A stretch of DNA of 6,545 nt, from NCBI GenBank assembly GCA_937942105.1, contig CALDFS010000355.1:1-6545 (forward strand), in the 5' to 3' direction. The notes beneath the pieces were generated by a model. That model was not told where the DNA came from and searched no databases. It saw nothing but the letters and a program-made list of their open reading frames with translations. Below, one piece after another: positions 1-5,197 of this stretch (its first letter is position 1; each line of letters opens with the position of its first letter). This DNA is from an uncultured Ruminococcus sp. Its GTDB lineage: Bacteria; Bacillota; Clostridia; Oscillospirales; Ruminococcaceae. A program made the position numbers and the translations under genes.

Positions 1-169
1 CGGGAAGTGGATCTCCCCACTTGTCGATGGCGATGCCGCCCATATCCACGTCGGTATAGTTAAATGTATGGGAGAAGCGCTTTGCAACGCCGTCAAGCAC
101 CTTTACCGCCTGATTCACTATTTCGGGACCTATGCCGTCGCCCCTGATTAAAGCTATATTCTTAACCAT
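1..169 (-). CDS. leuB: 3-isopropylmalate dehydrogenase, N-terminal part (runs off left edge)
   Basis: Only the first 56 codons are in the window. The translation begins MVKNIALIRGDGIGPEIVNQ and continues to a GGIAIDKWGDPLP segment. The GDGIGPE motif (residues 10-16) is the signature of the NAD-dependent decarboxylating dehydrogenases of the isopropylmalate/isocitrate family. Family knowledge: the cytoplasmic dimer oxidises and decarboxylates 3-isopropylmalate to 2-oxoisocaproate, the third step of leucine synthesis. Isocitrate dehydrogenase shares the GDGIGPE motif, but position directly behind leuC and leuD makes LeuB the clear reading. The ATG at 169-167 overlaps the leuD stop by 8 bases, and a GGAG lies about 7 bases upstream (177-180) inside the leuD end, so translation is probably coupled to leuD. 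The C-terminal part cannot be judged. Confidence 0.93.
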   Translation of the reverse strand, partial: MVKNIALIRGDGIGPEIVNQAVKVLDGVAKRFSHTFNYTDVDMGGIAIDKWGDPLP

Positions 170-656
170 TGTTTTTCTCCTTGATTGAATTGAGCAGTCC
201 GCCCGCCTTGATTATATTCTGGATGAACGGCGGGAATGGCTGGGCTTTGAAGGTCTTGCCCTTGGTGATATCCTTAATCTCGCCGCTGTCAAAGTCGATT
301 TCTACCTGATCATTTGCTTCTATTTCGTTGCAGGCTTCCTCACACTCTAAAATCGGCAAACCTATATTTATGGCGTTGCGGTAGAAAATGCGCGCAAAGC
401 TCTTTGCGATTACGCATCCGGTGCCGCAGGTCTTAATAACCAGCGGAGCGTGTTCGCGGGAGGAGCCGCAGCCGAAGTTCCAGCCGGCTACCATTATATC
501 ACCTGTCGAAACGTTCTTGACAAACTCGGTGTCGATATCCTCCATGCAATGGGCAGCAAGCTCGCGCGCGTTGGAGGTATTCAAGTATCTTGCGGGGATG
601 ATAACGTCGGTATCCACATTGTCGCCGTATTTAAAAACTTTTCCCTTGGTGTTCAT
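162..656 (-). CDS. leuD: 3-isopropylmalate dehydratase small subunit
   Basis: A 164-residue protein starting MNTKGKVFKYGDNVDTDVII. The YGDNVDTDVIIPARYL segment (residues 10-25) and GWNFGCGSSREHAP (58-71) are the hallmarks of the aconitase swivel domain. SFARIFYRNAINIGLP (86-101) is also family-typical. Family knowledge: this subunit pairs with LeuC and completes the active site that isomerises 2-isopropylmalate to 3-isopropylmalate. The length of about 160 residues is the short form found in archaea and clostridia; the proteobacterial form is nearer 200. The start at 656 is chosen because GGAGG (665-669) sits 8 bases upstream and homology begins there. The frame stays open further upstream to 779, but that part lies inside leuC and looks like no known protein. 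The gap to the leuC stop is 19 bases. Confidence 0.96.
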   Translation of the reverse strand: MNTKGKVFKYGDNVDTDVIIPARYLNTSNARELAAHCMEDIDTEFVKNVSTGDIMVAGWNFGCGSSREHAPLVIKTCGTGCVIAKSFARIFYRNAINIGLPILECEEACNEIEANDQVEIDFDSGEIKDITKGKTFKAQPFPPFIQNIIKAGGLLNSIKEKNNG

Positions 657-675
657 ATCTTCATCCTCCTCGATA

Positions 676-1932
676 TCAGAGCTTATACTCAGTGATGTAT
701 CCCGCCAGCGCACTTGCGGCGGCGGTCGCCGGGGAAGCAAGGTAAACCTCGCTGTCAACGTGGCCCATTCTTCCAACAAAGTTGCGGTTGGTTGTGGCTA
801 TGCATCTCTCACCTGCCGCTAAAATACCCATATATCCGCCCAGGCAGGGGCCGCAGGTCGGGGTTGATACCACCGCACCCGAATCAATAAACGAGGTGAC
901 ATATCCGCGCTCAACACATTCGCGGTAAATAGCCATTGTCGCCGGAATGATTATGCAGCGCACACCGGGGGCTATCTTCTTGCCGTTGAGCACATTGTAG
1001 GCGGCTTCCATATCCTCCATTCGTCCATTGGTGCAGCTTCCTATAACCACCTGGTCAATCTTTATGTCGTTAAGCTCCGAGGCGGGTTTGGTGTTTTCGG
1101 GAAGATGCGGGCAGCTGACTGTCGGGGTGATGTCGCTCAAATTTATGTCGATAACGCGCTCGTACTCGGCGTCTGGGTCGGCTTCAAACACCCTTGGCTC
1201 GCGCTCGCAGCGGTCCTGCATGTACTCTAAGGTGATATCATCAACCGGGAAAATGCCGTTCTTTGCGCCAGCTTCTATTGCCATGTTGCATATGCAAAGG
1301 CGGTCGTCCATCGATAAGGACTTCACGCCATCACCGCAGAACTCCATACTTTTATATAGTGCGCCGTCAACGCCTATCATGCCTATTATTGTAAGTATAA
1401 CGTCCTTGCCGCTGCAATTTGCGGGAAGGCTTCCCGAAAGGTTGAATTTAATCGCGGACGGCACCTTGAACCATGCCATGCCGGTGGCCATGCCCGCCGC
1501 CATATCGGTGGAGCCTACGCCGGTCGAAAACGCTCCCAAAGCGCCGTAGGTGCAGGTGTGGCTGTCCGCGCCGATAATGCAGTCGCCGGCGGTCACAACG
1601 CCCTGCTCGGGCAGAAGGGCGTGTTCAATTCCCATCTTTCCAACATCGTAGAAGTGGCTGATTCCGTGGCAGCCCGCAAATTCGCGGCACTGCTTCGACT
1701 GCTCAGCCGCCTTTATGTCCTTGTTGGGGACAAAGTGGTCGAGCACTATCGCAATTCTGTTCTTATCGAAAACGCCTGTGAAGCCCGATTTTGTAAATTC
1801 GTTCACCGCCACAGGGGTGGTAATGTCGTTGCCAAGCACTATATCAAGCTTGGCGTTTATAAGCTGACCTGCGCAAACGCTTTCCAAGCCAGCGTGTGCC
1901 GCCAGAATTTTCTGAGTCATCGTCATTCCCAC
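676..1932 (-). CDS. leuC: 3-isopropylmalate dehydratase large subunit
   Basis: A 418-residue aconitase-family protein, the short archaeal/clostridial type. The three cysteines expected to hold the 4Fe-4S cluster are present: Cys300 in VIGSCTNGR, and Cys360 and Cys363 in TCGPCLGG. GADSHT (121-126), DHFVP (65-69) and NFVGRMG (384-390) are further family motifs. With LeuD it catalyses the dehydration/rehydration of 2-isopropylmalate to 3-isopropylmalate in the cytoplasm. The cluster is oxygen-sensitive, which suits an anaerobe. Start choice: the GTG at 1932 lies 8 bases after GGAAAGGAAG (1941-1950) and gives MGMTMTQKIL, an N-terminus I recognise as common in clostridial LeuC. The in-frame ATGs at 1926 and 1920 are 14 and 20 bases from that site. 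The gene begins 23 bases after the leuA stop. No broken motif is seen. Confidence 0.96.
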   Translation of the reverse strand: MGMTMTQKILAAHAGLESVCAGQLINAKLDIVLGNDITTPVAVNEFTKSGFTGVFDKNRIAIVLDHFVPNKDIKAAEQSKQCREFAGCHGISHFYDVGKMGIEHALLPEQGVVTAGDCIIGADSHTCTYGALGAFSTGVGSTDMAAGMATGMAWFKVPSAIKFNLSGSLPANCSGKDVILTIIGMIGVDGALYKSMEFCGDGVKSLSMDDRLCICNMAIEAGAKNGIFPVDDITLEYMQDRCEREPRVFEADPDAEYERVIDINLSDITPTVSCPHLPENTKPASELNDIKIDQVVIGSCTNGRMEDMEAAYNVLNGKKIAPGVRCIIIPATMAIYRECVERGYVTSFIDSGAVVSTPTCGPCLGGYMGILAAGERCIATTNRNFVGRMGHVDSEVYLASPATAAASALAGYITEYKL

Positions 1933-1955
1933 AACGTTAGCTTCCTTTCCTTGTT
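1933..1955 (-). promoter_or_regulatory. leuA-leuC gap with the ribosome binding site that supports a GTG start
   Basis: The minus strand reads AAGGAAAGGAAG and then, after 8 bases, GTG. The purine run at 1941-1950 is the only Shine-Dalgarno-like stretch here and fits the GTG at 1932 better than the two ATGs that follow it. No promoter or hairpin fits in this 23-base gap. Confidence 0.6.
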
Positions 1956-3623
1956 CTATTTGTTAAAGGCATTGTGGAAGGCGTTCAAAAGGGCATCCGC
2001 GCTGGCGTGGATGATATCGGTGTTGGTTCCGGCGCCCCAGCTGAGGGTTCCATTTTCGTCCCTTATTCCGATATACGCTACTGCCACGCTCTTAGAGCCT
2101 TCCTCCTGCATGCTGTGCTCGGTGTAAACCAAAAGCTCATAGGTCTTGCCGGTGAATTTCTTCAAGCCGTTGCTCACAGCGTCTAAGGTGCCGTTTCCGG
2201 TTGCGGTGACAACGGTCTTTTCGTTGTTTTTAACAAAGGTGATATCCGCCTGAATCTCCTTGCCCTTGCGGATAAAGTGCATCTCGGCGATATCCACCGA
2301 CTTGTTTTCTATGAAGTAATGGTCCTTGAAAATCTTAAGTATCTCGTCAACCTTCAGCTCCTTATGCTCATGGTCGGAAACCGACTTGCACAGATAGCTC
2401 AGATTTTCCCTCATGCCGGATGGCAAAACATATCCATAGCTCTGCTCCAGCAGATAGCCGATGCCGCCCTTGCCGCTCTGCGAGTTCACTCGTATAACGT
2501 CAGCATCATATGTGCGGCTGATGTCGTGCGGGTCTATCGGTATGTAGGGAACGTTCCACTGGCTAAGTCCCTTCTCCTCGCGGTATTTCATACCCTTTGC
2601 TATAGCGTCCTGATGGCTGCCCGAGAATGCTGCGAACACCAAAGCACCCGCATAGGGTGATCTCTCATAAACGTGCATTCTGGTGCACTCCTCATACACG
2701 CTTACAAGGTGGGGCATATCCGAGAAATCAAGCTTGGGGTCAACGCCGTGGCTATACATATTCATTGCAAGGGTTACTATATCCACATTTCCGGTTCTTT
2801 CGCCGTTGCCGAAGAGGGTTCCTTCCACCCTGTCAGCGCCCGCTAAAATTGCAAGCTCGGTATCCGCAACTCCTGTTCCCCTGTCGTTATGCGGATGGAG
2901 TGAAAGGGTGACATGCTCGCGGTATTTCAAATTCTCGCTGATATATTCCACCTGCGATGCGTAAACATGCGGCAGGCTCATTTCAACCGTCACAGGAAGG
3001 TTGATTATAACGTTATTAGTCTCACTCGGCTCCAATATATCCAGTACCTCGTTGCAGACTTCAAGTGCGTATTCCGGCTCGGTTCCGGTAAAGCTCTCGG
3101 GCGAGTACTCAAAGCGGAAGTTGCCCTCGTACTCGGCGGCTAACTTCTTGACTAACTTTGCGCCGTCGGTAGCTATCTTCATTATCTCTTCCTTGGACTT
3201 GCGGAAGACCTGCTCGCGCTGAACAACGCTTACCGAATTGTAGAAGTGGATGATAGCCGAGGGCGCGCCCTTGCAGGCCTCAAAGGTCTTTCTGATGATA
3301 TGCTCGCGGCACTGTGTCAGCACCTGAACGGTGACGTCCTGCGGAATCATGTTGTTGTCTATAAGTGTGCGCAGGAATTCGTATTCCGTTTCGCTTGCTG
3401 CTGGGAAGCCTACCTCTATTTCCTTAAAGCCTACTTCTAAAAGCATCTGATAAAACTTTAGTTTCTCTTCAAGATTCATGGGTATAACAAGGCTCTGGTT
3501 GCCGTCTCTCATATCCACAGAGCACCATACCGGCGGCTTTTCGATATGATCCTTTTCCACCCACTTGTTGTGAGTGCCGGGTGCGGGGAAATATCCCACT
3601 TTGTACTTTGAAGCGTCCATCAT
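1956..3623 (-). CDS. leuA: 2-isopropylmalate synthase, long yeast/actinobacterial type
   Basis: A 555-residue protein. It condenses acetyl-CoA with 2-oxoisovalerate to 2-isopropylmalate, the committed and normally leucine-inhibited step. The N-terminal TIM-barrel catalytic domain spans roughly residues 25-310. CSVDMRDGNQSL (34-45) carries the DxRDGxQ substrate/metal motif, SLHPHNDRGTG (241-251) gives the metal-binding HxH pair (His243, His245), and GNGERTGN (272-279) is the third signature. SQSGKGG (381-387) lies in the linker. Residues from about 420 to 555 form the leucine-sensing LeuA dimerisation domain, ending with WGAGTNTDIIHASADALLNAF. Length and the PVWCSVDMRDGNQ context match the form of yeast, mycobacteria and some clostridia and not the B. 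subtilis form. AAGGAG (3633-3638) lies 9 bases before the ATG at 3623. A second ATG follows at 3620. The frame is open upstream to 3773, but that part is T-box RNA. First gene of the operon. Confidence 0.96.
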   Translation of the reverse strand: MMDASKYKVGYFPAPGTHNKWVEKDHIEKPPVWCSVDMRDGNQSLVIPMNLEEKLKFYQMLLEVGFKEIEVGFPAASETEYEFLRTLIDNNMIPQDVTVQVLTQCREHIIRKTFEACKGAPSAIIHFYNSVSVVQREQVFRKSKEEIMKIATDGAKLVKKLAAEYEGNFRFEYSPESFTGTEPEYALEVCNEVLDILEPSETNNVIINLPVTVEMSLPHVYASQVEYISENLKYREHVTLSLHPHNDRGTGVADTELAILAGADRVEGTLFGNGERTGNVDIVTLAMNMYSHGVDPKLDFSDMPHLVSVYEECTRMHVYERSPYAGALVFAAFSGSHQDAIAKGMKYREEKGLSQWNVPYIPIDPHDISRTYDADVIRVNSQSGKGGIGYLLEQSYGYVLPSGMRENLSYLCKSVSDHEHKELKVDEILKIFKDHYFIENKSVDIAEMHFIRKGKEIQADITFVKNNEKTVVTATGNGTLDAVSNGLKKFTGKTYELLVYTEHSMQEEGSKSVAVAYIGIRDENGTLSWGAGTNTDIIHASADALLNAFHNAFNK

Positions 3624-3671
3624 AATACATTTCTCCTTAAAATATTTTTTCGAGGCTTGCCCTGAAGCGGC

Positions 3672-3711
3672 AATAAAAAATCCGCCCCAAAGCAATATTA
3701 CTTTGAGACGG
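3672..3711 (-). terminator. Intrinsic terminator of the T-box leader
   Basis: The minus strand reads CCGUCUCAAAG, an 8-base loop, then CUUUGGGGCGG, giving 11 consecutive pairs including two G-U. It is followed by A and a run of six T (3675-3680). Its 5' arm (3701-3711) is the same sequence that the antiterminator uses as its 3' arm, so the two structures exclude each other. It stops about 50 bases before the leuA start. Confidence 0.92.
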
Positions 3712-3774
3712 GTGCATATAATCATATGTTTTTCGGCTTTGCCGATAAACTTTGCATCCGCGGTACCACTCAAA
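3702..3774 (-). promoter_or_regulatory. T-box antiterminator
   Basis: The minus strand shows UUUGAG (3774-3769), the seven-base bulge UGGUACC (3768-3762) and GCGGAUGCA (3761-3753). These pair respectively with CUCAAA (3707-3702) and UGCACCCGU (3716-3708). Helix A1 is 6 of 6 pairs; helix A2 is 8 of 9 with one A-C mismatch. The bulge matches the conserved T-box sequence UGGNACC followed by GCG. A small inner hairpin, UCGGC-AAA-GCCGA, sits in the loop. The fourth base of UGGN is U, which should pair with a tRNA whose discriminator base is A, as in tRNA-Leu and tRNA-Ile. Confidence 0.92.
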
Positions 3775-3786
3775 TTGCCGGATTAC

Positions 3787-3811
3787 CGCCCGAAAATCTC
3801 GCTCTCGGACG
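3787..3811 (-). promoter_or_regulatory. Stem III-like hairpin of the T-box leader
   Basis: The minus strand has CGUCCGAGA, a 7-base loop, then UUUCGGGCG: nine pairs including G-U. It lies 12 bases before the antiterminator, where T-box leaders carry Stem III. Confidence 0.6.
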
Positions 3812-3830
3812 TCTTCACCGACCACCTCTT

Positions 3831-3846
3831 GGGATCTAACAATCCC
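3831..3846 (-). repeat. Small hairpin in the leader
   Basis: GGGAU, a 6-base loop and AUCCC form a perfect five-pair stem in the leader RNA. It lies between the Stem II-like and Stem III-like helices and may belong to the region that forms the IIA/B element in full-length T-boxes. That assignment is inference. Confidence 0.4.
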
Positions 3847-3869
3847 TTTGCGTTTACGCAGCTTCACGT

Positions 3870-3910
3870 GTGACTCTAATTATACTATATAAATAGCATG
3901 TTCAAATCAC
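3870..3910 (-). promoter_or_regulatory. Stem II-like helix that also contains a possible internal promoter
   Basis: In the leader RNA, GUGAUUU (3910-3904) pairs with GAGUCAC (3876-3870). Further in, AUGCUAU (3899-3893) pairs with AUAGUAU (3888-3882) around a UUAU loop. Each arm is seven pairs counting G-U, with an asymmetric internal loop (GAAC against AAUUA) between them. This is the general shape of T-box Stem II. The same DNA holds a perfect TATAAT (3884-3879) with TTGAAC only 15 bases upstream (3905-3900), which could be a weak second promoter. The RNA reading is preferred. Confidence 0.4.
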
Positions 3911-3927
3911 CGGCTCGGAAGGGAGCA

Positions 3928-4024
3928 GAAATTCGCGCGATCAGGCGCGAATTTCATACAGTTCGCTTACGCGAACTTATGGGTTTGCGCCTTGGTGGAA
4001 GTATGATGTCTGCAAGCAGACATC
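3928..4024 (-). repeat. Block of three perfect hairpins inside the leu leader
   Basis: Three uninterrupted inverted repeats follow one another. The first (4024-4005) has 8-pair arms GATGTCTG/CAGACATC with loop CUUG in the leader sense. The second (3977-3960) has 7-pair arms AGTTCGC/GCGAACT with loop GUAA, a GNRA tetraloop in the leader sense only. The third (3955-3928) has 11-pair arms GAAATTCGCGC/GCGCGAATTTC with a 6-base loop. None has a following U-run, so they are not terminators. They lie between Stem I and the Stem II-like helix, where a standard T-box has no such block. Confidence 0.7.
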
Positions 4025-4026
4025 CT

Positions 4027-4122
4027 GCACCGACACGAATTATAAAAGAACGCTGCAACCGGCTTTCACCCTGCCCGGCTCTCTGAATGCCAACGGATTC
4101 TTTTCCAATCTTCGTCATTGCC
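4027..4122 (-). promoter_or_regulatory. T-box Stem I-like specifier domain
   Basis: In leader sense, GCAAUGACGAA (4121-4111) pairs imperfectly with UUCGUGUCGGUGC (4039-4027) as the lower helix. AAAAGAA (4104-4098) pairs with UUCUUUU (4050-4044), and CGUUG with CAGCG, as the middle helix. Above these lie AGAGAG (4084-4079) and a CCGG/CCGG stem whose loop contains GGGUGAAAG. These match the AG bulge and GNUG loop that are conserved in Stem I. The specifier should fall in the internal loop at about 4045-4040, where the strand reads UUAUAA. AUA (4043-4041) followed by A fits the pairing best; UUA (4045-4043), a leucine codon, overlaps it. Confidence 0.7.
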
Positions 4123-4137
4123 TTTATATTTTTATTC

Positions 4138-4166
4138 ATTATAGCATTAAAGCGGTGAGTTGTCAA
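4138..4166 (-). promoter_or_regulatory. Promoter of the leu operon
   Basis: On the minus strand TTGACA (4166-4161), a 17-base spacer and TATAAT (4143-4138) form a full-consensus sigma-A/sigma-70 promoter. Transcription should start near 4131, just ahead of Stem I. A promoter this strong suits an operon controlled by termination and not by initiation. Confidence 0.92.
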
Positions 4167-4228
4167 CTGTTGAAAGTGTATAAAAGTTTGCAAAATACAA
4201 AGCGTTTTATCTACAAATATATCCCCCC

Positions 4229-4257
4229 TTGACTTTCTGATTAACTTGCTATATAGT
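4229..4257 (+). promoter_or_regulatory. Promoter of the alpha/beta hydrolase gene
   Basis: TTGACT (4229-4234), a 17-base spacer and TATAGT (4252-4257) make a good vegetative promoter, 42 bases before the hydrolase ATG. It is divergent from the leu promoter, with about 60 bases between the two -35 boxes. The -10 box runs into the sequence GTGATATCATT (4256-4266), which recurs in the SPFH promoter. Confidence 0.8.
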
Positions 4258-4266
4258 GATATCATT
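4256..4266. promoter_or_regulatory. TGATATCA site at the hydrolase promoter, possible operator
   Basis: GTGATATCATT here is identical over 11 bases to 5123-5133 in the SPFH promoter. Its core, TGATATCA, is itself a palindrome. It overlaps the end of the -10 box and the probable start site, a position where a bound protein would repress. Only one copy is present, against two arms at the SPFH promoter. A regulatory role is inference. Confidence 0.4.
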
Positions 4267-4298
4267 ACCATAAGTAATATTATAAAGGAGCGATTATC

Positions 4299-5084
4299 AT
4301 GACCGAACACAGGCTTCCCGGCTCTCCGACCGTGTATTACATAAGCGGAACGCAGCACGCAGAATGGGTGCTGTTTTTGCATGCCGCCTTTGCAGACCAC
4401 ACTATGTTCCGCTCTCAGGTCGAGTATTTTAAGGATAAATACAACGTGCTGACCATCGACATGATCGGTCACGGCAAATCTGTCGAAGCGAAAAAGGGCG
4501 ATTCCATTGCCATGACTGCCGACTGGATAAAGGCGATTTTTGAAAGGGAAGGTATAGACAAGGCACACATCGTTGGAATATCGCTCGGGGCGGTGATTGC
4601 TCAGAATTTTGCCGGAAAATATCCCGAAGCGGTAAGCTCGCTTGCCTGCTTCGGCGGGTATGACATCAACAATTTTGACCCGAAGCTGCAAAAGGAAAAC
4701 AGCTCGCATCAGACCGGAATCATGTTTAAGGCTGTATTTTCAATGAAATGGTTTGCACAAGCTAACAAAAGGATTTGCGCTTATACCGAAAAAGCGCAGG
4801 AGGAATTTTATAATATCAACATAAGGTTCCCTAAAAAGTCGTTTATGTATCTTGCAGGGCTTGGCAAGCTTGCCGGCACAAGCGCTCCGGCGCCGAGAAG
4901 CTATCCTTTGATGATAGGCTGCGGGCGGCATGATATCCCATCCGAGCTTGACATCATAGATGAATGGAAAAAGCGCGAGCCGGAATGTGAAGCTGTCATA
5001 TTTGACGGCGCAGGGCATTGCGTCAATATGGACGTTCCGGAGGAGTTTAATAAAATCATGGAGCGGTTCTGGGAAAAAATCTAA
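4299..5084 (+). CDS. Alpha/beta hydrolase, substrate unknown
   Basis: A 261-residue single-domain alpha/beta hydrolase with no signal peptide or membrane segment, so cytoplasmic. The nucleophile elbow GISLG (93-97) puts the catalytic serine at Ser95. DMIGHGKS (54-61) is the usual strand-4 motif, and HAAFADHTMF (28-37) is in the oxyanion-hole position. CGRHD gives the acid Asp212, and GAGHCVNMDVPEEF gives the base His240, so the triad is complete. The cap between about residues 120 and 190 is not one I recognise, so esterase, lipase, peptidase or C-C hydrolase activity cannot be told apart. AAAGGAG (4284-4290) lies 8 bases before the ATG. The gene has its own promoter and is divergent from leu; nothing ties it to leucine synthesis. 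No clear terminator follows, so some read-through into the SPFH operon is possible. Confidence 0.9.
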   Translation: MTEHRLPGSPTVYYISGTQHAEWVLFLHAAFADHTMFRSQVEYFKDKYNVLTIDMIGHGKSVEAKKGDSIAMTADWIKAIFEREGIDKAHIVGISLGAVIAQNFAGKYPEAVSSLACFGGYDINNFDPKLQKENSSHQTGIMFKAVFSMKWFAQANKRICAYTEKAQEEFYNINIRFPKKSFMYLAGLGKLAGTSAPAPRSYPLMIGCGRHDIPSELDIIDEWKKREPECEAVIFDGAGHCVNMDVPEEFNKIMERFWEKI

Positions 5085-5103
5085 AAAATCTTTAAAAAAG
5101 CTA

Positions 5104-5132
5104 TTGACAAATGCATATTAATGTGATATCAT
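5104..5132 (+). promoter_or_regulatory. Promoter of the SPFH / ribbon-helix-helix operon
   Basis: TTGACA (5104-5109), a spacer of exactly 17 bases and TATCAT (5127-5132). The -10 box lies inside the inverted repeat at 5123-5143. The -35 box starts 20 bases after the hydrolase stop. The leader to the ATG would be about 60 bases. Confidence 0.8.
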
Positions 5133-5143
5133 TTTGATATCAC
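5123..5143. promoter_or_regulatory. Perfect inverted repeat on the SPFH -10 box, probable operator
   Basis: GTGATATCA and TGATATCAC are perfect 9-base inverted copies with three T between them. The repeat covers the -10 box and the expected start site, the classical place for a repressor. Each arm also contains the palindrome TGATATCA, so the site can be read as two tandem 8-base palindromes spaced 11 bases apart, about one helical turn. The ribbon-helix-helix protein at the end of the same operon is the natural candidate to bind it; this link is inference. Confidence 0.6.
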
Positions 5144-5197
5144 GAAAGAACAAACAGTTCCCACGTGAATCATACTATATTAAAGGTGGAAATTGAA

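Larger units (their letters stand above)
3672..4131 (-). promoter_or_regulatory. T-box riboswitch leader of the leu operon
   Basis: This untranslated leader of about 460 nt lies between the leu promoter and leuA. In transcript order it shows a T-box Stem I-like domain (4122-4027), three perfect hairpins (4024-3928), a Stem II-like helix (3910-3870), a small hairpin (3846-3831), a Stem III-like helix (3811-3787), the antiterminator with the T-box bulge UGGUACC (3774-3702) and an intrinsic terminator (3711-3672). Established mechanism: a tRNA pairs with a specifier codon in Stem I, and its uncharged CCA end pairs with the UGGN of the bulge. That stabilises the antiterminator and allows read-through. 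The leu genes imply a branched-chain tRNA, presumably tRNA-Leu. T-box identity is firm from the 3' half. The Stem I assignment is good but not perfect, because the usual AGUA beside the specifier is missing. Confidence 0.88.

Noticed and set aside
657..779. N-terminal extension of leuD into leuC
   Set aside because: It overlaps the well-conserved leuC 3' end, and the LeuD motifs and ribosome binding site point to the ATG at 656.
1558..2127. Plus-strand open frame of 189 codons across the leuA/leuC junction
   Set aside because: Antisense shadow of two clearly identified genes, with no motif or start signal. The other plus-strand frames between 388 and 3440 are shadows for the same reasons.
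3624..3773. N-terminal extension of leuA by 50 codons to an upstream start
   Set aside because: This stretch is the T-box antiterminator and terminator. The extension resembles no LeuA N-terminus, and AAGGAG sits correctly before the ATG at 3623.
3637..3867. Minus-strand open frame of 76 codons as a leader peptide
   Set aside because: It covers the Stem III, antiterminator and terminator elements. The control here is tRNA sensing by T-box, and there is no run of Leu codons as in an attenuator peptide.
3928..4024. CRISPR-like or tandem repeat array
   Set aside because: The three hairpins have different sequences and sizes, and no unit repeats.
3954..4709. Minus-strand open frame of 251 codons
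   Set aside because: It runs antisense through the hydrolase gene and then through the leu promoter and T-box leader. It has no family motif and no ribosome binding site in a sensible place.
5165..5197. GTG start 11 codons upstream for the SPFH gene
   Set aside because: No ribosome binding site precedes it. AAAGGTGG at 5182-5189 lies correctly before the ATG at 5198.
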